From: Bacilli bacterium
GTDB taxonomy: Bacteria > Bacillota_I > Bacilli_A > RF39 > UBA660
Length of the DNA: 11,063 bases
Direction of reading: 5' to 3'
NCBI GenBank assembly: GCA_022793565.1
Contig: JAAWDC010000047.1
Span: 1 to 11,063 of the forward strand
Both the position numbers and the translations under genes were made by a program. How positions within the stretch are numbered: the stretch's first letter is position 1; the number at the start of each line of letters is the position of its first letter. The notes under the pieces are model-generated. The model did not search any database, was not told the origin of the DNA, and saw nothing but the letters and a program-made list of their open reading frames with translations. Of the stretch, positions 7,106 through 11,063 are shown piece after piece.

Positions 7106-7919
7106 CATAAAGATCTATTAAGTTTTTGAACAAAGATACTACAGTAAGTGGTCCAACTCCTCCAGGCACAGGGGTAACAGCTTTTGCATACCCTAGAACT
7201 TCTATATAATCGCAATCCCCTAATAATTTTCCGTTCCTCAAAGTTGTTCCGACATCAATAATGACTGTATTCTCTTGTATCATCTGCCTTTTTAGCCACT
7301 TAGGTTTCCCAATCGCTATAAATATATAGGTAGCTTCTTTTATCTTTTCTTCTATATCTTCCGTTTTTGAGTCACATAATATTACTTCATTCTTTTTTTC
7401 TAATATTTTAAATAGTGGTAAGCCTACTAGAATACTTTTCCCTATAACAACAATTTTTTTATTTTGGGGCAATAGCTGATAATATTTTAGTAATTCTAAA
7501 ACCCCTCGCACAGTAGCTGGTATTATTTTTGGTTCTATGTCCTTTTGATGGTATGAAGTTAATGCATCCACATCTTTTTTAGGATCAATGGCATCTACTA
7601 ATTCAAGGAAAGAGAGATGTTTAGGAACGGGACTTTGAATCATAATTCCATGGATATTAGGATCTCGATTCATTTTTTCTATTTCTTTTAAAATGGTAGA
7701 TGAGGGTTCTGTTATTGAATATGAGACTTCTGTAAAATGCACTCCAAGATATTCTGCCATTTTTCGTTTCTGTCTTAAATAAAGTTCATTTTCTTGATAA
7801 TTTCCAATTTGAATTACTACAAGATGGAGTTTTATGGCTAAGTGCTCATATCTTTGTTTTAACTCTCGCAATAGATGATCCTTAACCTTTTTACCGTCTA
7901 ATATCTGGGTACTACTCAT
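7092..7919 (-). CDS. folD: Divergent bifunctional methylene-THF dehydrogenase / methenyl-THF cyclohydrolase
   Basis: FolD interconverts 5,10-methylene-, methenyl- and 10-formyl-tetrahydrofolate in the cytoplasm, supplying one-carbon units for purines and formyl-Met-tRNA. The 275-residue product keeps the catalytic set: Tyr47-x3-Lys51, Gln95 and Asp118, matching Lys56/Gln100/Asp125 of the human enzyme, plus the C-terminal hallmark TPVPGGVGPLT (249-259). The Rossmann part is recognisable (VVIGKSILVGLP, 157-168; IIDVG, 220-224) but several normally strict positions differ: PCTPxG has become PATVRG (134-139), VQLPLP is IQSPVP, GRS is GKS and CHS is CDS (182-184). GGAGGG (7926-7931) is 6 nt from the ATG. 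It follows nrdG closely but a terminator lies between them. Identity is secure; full activity and NADP versus NAD preference are less certain. Confidence 0.9.
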   Translation of the reverse strand: MSSTQILDGKKVKDHLLRELKQRYEHLAIKLHLVVIQIGNYQENELYLRQKRKMAEYLGVHFTEVSYSITEPSSTILKEIEKMNRDPNIHGIMIQSPVPKHLSFLELVDAIDPKKDVDALTSYHQKDIEPKIIPATVRGVLELLKYYQLLPQNKKIVVIGKSILVGLPLFKILEKKNEVILCDSKTEDIEEKIKEATYIFIAIGKPKWLKRQMIQENTVIIDVGTTLRNGKLLGDCDYIEVLGYAKAVTPVPGGVGPLTVVSLFKNLIDLYDRGK

Positions 7920-7933
7920 ATAAATCCCTCCAT

Positions 7934-7956
7934 AAAAAAAGAAGTGTCAACACTTC
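7934..7956 (-). terminator. Strong intrinsic terminator after nrdG
   Basis: On the minus strand GAAGTG (7956-7951) and CACTTC (7946-7941) form a perfect 6-bp stem with a TTGA loop, followed by seven consecutive T (7940-7934). It starts 2 nt after the nrdG stop codon. The folD ribosome binding site begins 2 nt after the last T, so read-through would be needed to express folD from the nrd promoter. Confidence 0.85.
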
Positions 7957-7957
7957 C

Positions 7958-7963
7958 ATTATA
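7958..7963 (-). promoter_or_regulatory. Candidate -10 of a folD promoter overlapping the nrdG stop codon
   Basis: On the minus strand the nrdG stop codon TAA lies inside a consensus TATAAT (7963-7958), preceded by TG. The -35 at 17 nt (TAGGAA, 7986-7981) is poor. Initiation about 7 nt downstream would fall at 7951 or nearby, so the folD transcript would lack most or all of the 5' arm of the terminator hairpin. Confidence 0.4.
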
Positions 7964-8519
7964 CATACAATCCTTGTTGTTTCCTAGGTGTAAACGAAAA
8001 TATTTCTTCCTCTTCTTCTTTTTTTAGTACTGTCATATGTTGCTTTAGACTTTCTTTTACATCGATCAATCTTTGATTGGTACTTCCACGAAATAAAGCA
8101 CTATAGCTTTTCTTCTCTAAAAGAAATTTTCCATCCACTAGAATATCAATTTCATTTAGGAATTCTATGATCTCTGCCTTTTCTTTTGCCATTGCCACTA
8201 AATGTTCATAGGTATATCCTGTATAACACCATATGTTTAATCCTAAACTTCTTGCATATCTAGCTATTTCTGCACATGCCTTTGCCTGTACGAAAGGATC
8301 TCCTCCTGAAAAGGTCAATCCATCTTGTCCTTTTAGTTCATCGATCCTATCTTTTACATCTTCAACATCGACTAGAAGTCCTCCACTAAAATCGTGTGTT
8401 TGGGGATTATGACATCCAGGACAATGGTGAGGGCATCCCTGTGTCCAAAGAACAGTTCTAATTCCCTCTCCATCGACAATACTATCTTCCTGTAAATCAG
8501 CAGCTAAACGAATTTCCAT
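7959..8519 (-). CDS. nrdG: Anaerobic ribonucleotide reductase activating protein (radical SAM)
   Basis: NrdG uses a [4Fe-4S] cluster and S-adenosylmethionine to generate the glycyl radical on NrdD. The 186-residue product has the cluster motif C29-x3-C33-x2-C36 (CPHHCPGC) and the SAM-binding S-G-G-D-P at 71-75. The N-terminal S-I-V-D-G-E-G-I-R-T typical of activases precedes the cysteines. Length is within the normal range of about 150-200; the last 30 residues form an acidic-basic tail (KKEEEEEIFSF...). The ATG at 8517-8519 begins 3 nt after the stop codon of the small glycyl-radical ORF and has no clear Shine-Dalgarno, so translation is probably coupled to that ORF. It ends in a strong terminator, making nrdD, the small ORF and nrdG one unit. 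Confidence 0.95.
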   Translation of the reverse strand: MEIRLAADLQEDSIVDGEGIRTVLWTQGCPHHCPGCHNPQTHDFSGGLLVDVEDVKDRIDELKGQDGLTFSGGDPFVQAKACAEIARYARSLGLNIWCYTGYTYEHLVAMAKEKAEIIEFLNEIDILVDGKFLLEKKSYSALFRGSTNQRLIDVKESLKQHMTVLKKEEEEEIFSFTPRKQQGLYV

Positions 8520-8522
8520 AGT

Positions 8523-8696
8523 CTATGCAGCTTCTTTTTCAATTTTTTTGCAAATATCTTTGTATCCACTATGTTTTACACGGTCTCTTTCTTCTGCTCT
8601 TTTTCCATTGTTAAATCTAGAAACATCTCCTGCCAAATATCCTGTTACTCTTCTAATCCTTTCAAATCCTTTTCCTTCTCCTACTATTTTTTCCAT
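8523..8696 (-). CDS. 57-residue protein carrying the NrdD glycyl-radical loop
   Basis: This short gene encodes the segment normally found at the very C-terminus of NrdD. Residues 11-42 include F-E-R-I-R-R-V-T-G-Y-L and then R-F-N-N-G-K-R-A-E-E-R-D-R-V-K-H; Gly19 (codon 8642-8640) matches the radical-bearing glycine in the RVCGYL motif of E. coli NrdD (Gly681) and T4 NrdD (Gly580). A good AAAGGAAG site (8703-8710) is 6 nt from the ATG. The preceding nrdD frame ends 32 nt upstream in a different frame, and its TAG is followed by a second in-frame TAA one codon later. A short tail (SGYKDICKKIEKEAA) follows the conserved part. The ORF ends 3 nt before nrdG. It probably completes NrdD as a separate subunit; an assembly or natural frameshift is the alternative. 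Confidence 0.85.
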   Translation of the reverse strand: MEKIVGEGKGFERIRRVTGYLAGDVSRFNNGKRAEERDRVKHSGYKDICKKIEKEAA

Positions 8697-8728
8697 AACT
8701 TTCTTCCTTTCTTTCTCTTTTTTTATTT

Positions 8729-11050
8729 CTATCTACCACAGTTACAATCTTCACCAGTTAATCTTTCCATTGGAACTCCTTCAAATTCATGTCTACCACA
8801 TTTTGGACAAACATCATTGATGACTCCAACATATCCGCAAACTGGGTCTCGATCTACTGGATGGTTTACTGCTCCATACCCGATTCCTGATTCTTTCATA
8901 ATACGGATAATTTTTTCAAAAGCATCCACATTCTGTGCTGCATCTCCATCTAACTCAATATAAGAAATATGTCCTCCATTTGTCAGTGTATGATATGGTG
9001 CTTCTGTTTCTATTTTTCCTGTGATACTAATGTTATAATAAACAGGTACGTGGAATGAATTCGTATAATATTCTTTGTCCGTCACACCACGAATCTTTCC
9101 ATAAATCGCTTTATCAATTCCAGTAAATCTTCCGGATAACCCTTCTGCTGGTGTTGCAAGACATGCAAAGTTTAGATTGTATTTTTCTGAATATTCATCG
9201 CATTTCTTACGCATAAATTTGATGATTTCTAATCCTAGTTTTTGGCTTTCTTCATTTTCGCCATGATGTTTTCCAGTTAAAGCTTTTAAGCATTCTGCAA
9301 GTCCGATAAAACCGATCGATAAAGAACCATGTTTCCATACTTTTCGAAGACGATCTGTTGGTTTTAACTTTTCTCCATTGGTCCATACACCTTGTCCTAG
9401 AAGGAATGGGAAGTTATAACAACGTTTGTTGCATTGAACTTCAAAACGTTCTAACAATTGATCTTTTACCATATCCATTAATTCTTCTAATTCTCTATAG
9501 AAGCTTTTCATATCTGCTTTTTCTCTTTCTTTTAAACAAATTCCATATTTAATTCCTAGTCGTGGAAGATTGATGGTTGTCCATGATAAGTTTCCACGTC
9601 CTGTTACTACTTCATGGTTTGGATCTGTTACGTCTCCAATTACTCTTGTTCTACATCCCATATATGATATTTCAGTATTTGGATCTCCTGGATGATAGTA
9701 TGGTAAATTGTGTGGAGCATCAATGAAGGAGAAGTTTGGGAATAATCTCTTAGCAGATACTTTACAAGCTAATTTGAATAAGTCATAATTTTTGTCTTCT
9801 TTATTGTAGTTTATTCCTTCTTTTACTTTAAATATAGATACTGGGAAAATTGGTGTTTCTCCACGACCCAATCCTTGATCTTGAGCTAGTAAGAAATTCT
9901 TGATTACCATTCTTCCTTCTGGGGAAGTATCTGTACCAAAGTTTACAGAAGAAAATGGAACTTGTGCTCCTGCTCTTGAATGCATTGTATTTAAATTATG
10001 AATAAATGCTTCCATTGCTTGATATGTTGCTCTTTCTGTCTTATCTATAGCTTTCTCATAACTCTTATTTAAAATTTGTTCTATTGTAGTAGATTCTTTA
10101 GCAAAACTATAAAATTCTGTAATATCAAATTCAATGCTGTGTAATTTATCAATTTCTTTTGCCAAACGATCCATATTTATGAATGGACAAAATCCCATTA
10201 AATCAATATAGTCATATATTGTTTGCTTAAATTGTCTTTTGAATGTTTTTAAAATTCCTGGAGCAAGATAATAATCTAACGCAGGAATCGCTTGCCCTCC
10301 GTGTTGATCATTTTGATTTGCTTGCACAACAATTGCTGCTAAAGATCCGTAGGTTGAGATATCTTGTGGTGGACGAACATATCCGTGTCCTGTATCAAAC
10401 CCATTTTTAAATAGTCTAGATAGATCAATTTGGCAACAAGTTGTCGTTCCCATTGCGAAGAAATCCATGTCATGAATATGAATTGTTCCATTATCATGAG
10501 CTTCTGCATATTCTGGTTTCATTAGATATGCTTTGGCAAATTCTTTAGAAACTGTTGCCCCATACTGCAGCATCGTTCCCATTGGAGAGTTTCCATCAAT
10601 ATTGGCATTCTCACGCTTTGCATCTTCCTCATTGGCAGATTTTAATCCTAAGTTTTCTAATGATTTTAAGAATTTATGTGTTTTCTTATCATCAAAGAAT
10701 GATCTTCTAGATTGATTTCTTCTTTCTCTATAATTAGAAAATGATTGGTAAACATCATTATACCCCTTCTTTTCTAATTCCTCTTCAATCATATCTTGAA
10801 TTTCTTCAATCTTGATTTTTCCTATTACAATATAATCTTTCTCAATCTTATTTACAACAGCTTGGTAGATTTTTTGGATATCTTTTTCACTATATCTACT
10901 TCCACTTTCCTCTTCATCGTCTCCATTTTCTAAGACACTATCGAAGCCTTTTTTAATTGCCAAAGTGATTTTTTTACTATCGAAACTCACTTTCTTTCCA
11001 TTTCGCTTAATTACGACTAAATCTTCTAATTTGTCAATTGTATCTGTCAT
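8729..11050 (-). CDS. nrdD: Anaerobic ribonucleoside-triphosphate reductase, large part without the glycyl-radical loop
   Basis: Class III ribonucleotide reductase makes dNTPs from NTPs without oxygen. The 773-residue product starts with an ATP-cone allosteric domain (about 10-112, VVIKRNGKKVSF), followed by the catalytic barrel. Cys205/Cys206 (TTTCCQIDL) and Cys466 (YMGCRTRV) fit the conserved active-site cysteines, the latter the likely thiyl-radical residue by analogy to T4 Cys290; H250-G-G-Q is also conserved. The end holds a zinc-site region, Cys738, Cys748/Cys751, plus a terminal C769-N-C771. It then stops at TAG, whereas typical family members continue into a glycyl-radical motif RVxGYL; here that motif is in the next ORF. 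GGAGG (11059-11063) is 8 nt from the ATG. Its promoter lies outside the window. The following genes are the tail ORF and nrdG. Confidence 0.95.
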   Translation of the reverse strand: MTDTIDKLEDLVVIKRNGKKVSFDSKKITLAIKKGFDSVLENGDDEEESGSRYSEKDIQKIYQAVVNKIEKDYIVIGKIKIEEIQDMIEEELEKKGYNDVYQSFSNYRERRNQSRRSFFDDKKTHKFLKSLENLGLKSANEEDAKRENANIDGNSPMGTMLQYGATVSKEFAKAYLMKPEYAEAHDNGTIHIHDMDFFAMGTTTCCQIDLSRLFKNGFDTGHGYVRPPQDISTYGSLAAIVVQANQNDQHGGQAIPALDYYLAPGILKTFKRQFKQTIYDYIDLMGFCPFINMDRLAKEIDKLHSIEFDITEFYSFAKESTTIEQILNKSYEKAIDKTERATYQAMEAFIHNLNTMHSRAGAQVPFSSVNFGTDTSPEGRMVIKNFLLAQDQGLGRGETPIFPVSIFKVKEGINYNKEDKNYDLFKLACKVSAKRLFPNFSFIDAPHNLPYYHPGDPNTEISYMGCRTRVIGDVTDPNHEVVTGRGNLSWTTINLPRLGIKYGICLKEREKADMKSFYRELEELMDMVKDQLLERFEVQCNKRCYNFPFLLGQGVWTNGEKLKPTDRLRKVWKHGSLSIGFIGLAECLKALTGKHHGENEESQKLGLEIIKFMRKKCDEYSEKYNLNFACLATPAEGLSGRFTGIDKAIYGKIRGVTDKEYYTNSFHVPVYYNISITGKIETEAPYHTLTNGGHISYIELDGDAAQNVDAFEKIIRIMKESGIGYGAVNHPVDRDPVCGYVGVINDVCPKCGRHEFEGVPMERLTGEDCNCGR

Positions 11051-11063
11051 ATTCTTTTCCTCC

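Noticed and set aside
8696..8731. Programmed frameshift joining NrdD to the glycyl-radical ORF
   Set aside because: The only window where the frames could be joined is a single codon without a slippery run, while a good ribosome binding site and ATG serve the small ORF directly.
8548..8963. Plus-strand open frames of 90 and 130 codons opposite nrdD and the small glycyl-radical ORF
   Set aside because: They lie antisense to well-supported genes, lack ribosome binding sites, and have the Phe/Ser/Leu-rich composition expected of shadows of AT-rich genes.

Overview
The window is an AT-rich stretch of bacterial chromosome with every recognisable gene on the minus strand, so transcription runs from high to low coordinates. 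Low GC, strong AGGAGG-type ribosome binding sites, TATAAT -10 boxes, intrinsic terminators and the gene families present (oxygen-sensitive class III ribonucleotide reductase, Gram-positive undecaprenol-kinase-type DgkA, DUF1003, zinc-ribbon protein, fused MacB-like ABC transporter) suggest an anaerobic low-GC Bacillota with a cell wall, perhaps a gut Bacilli or Clostridia lineage. Species cannot be named from this. TGG encodes tryptophan throughout and intact reading frames contain no internal TGA, so the standard bacterial code fits.

Layout in the direction of transcription. (1) 11050-7959: anaerobic dNTP synthesis, nrdD - a 57-codon ORF - nrdG. NrdD stops before the glycyl-radical loop. That loop (RVTGYL, Gly19) lies on the separate small ORF, which has its own ribosome binding site and ends 3 nt before the NrdG activase. 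A strong terminator follows nrdG. (2) 7919-7092: a divergent folD (one-carbon metabolism), apparently with a -10 box that overlaps the nrdG stop codon, and with its own terminator. (3) 7023-5767: a 418-residue protein of unknown function with its own promoter, built of about five diverged Trp-containing repeats. (4) 5691-3418: a compact operon of DUF1003 membrane protein, PAP2 phosphatase, undecaprenol/diacylglycerol kinase and an unrecognised membrane-anchored protein. The two enzymes point to recycling of the undecaprenyl-phosphate carrier or other envelope lipid turnover. (5) 3417-3122: non-coding leader with candidate promoters and a 12-bp inverted repeat. (6) 3121-2927: small zinc-ribbon protein with a terminator. 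(7) 2829-220: single-chain ABC exporter of MacB-like layout with promoter and terminator. (8) 30-1: the first ten codons of a YebC/PmpR-family gene running off the left edge.

The most notable observations are the apparent splitting of the anaerobic ribonucleotide reductase so that the radical-bearing glycine is on a separate small polypeptide, and the repeat protein at 5767-7023. No tRNA, rRNA, CRISPR array or mobile element was seen.
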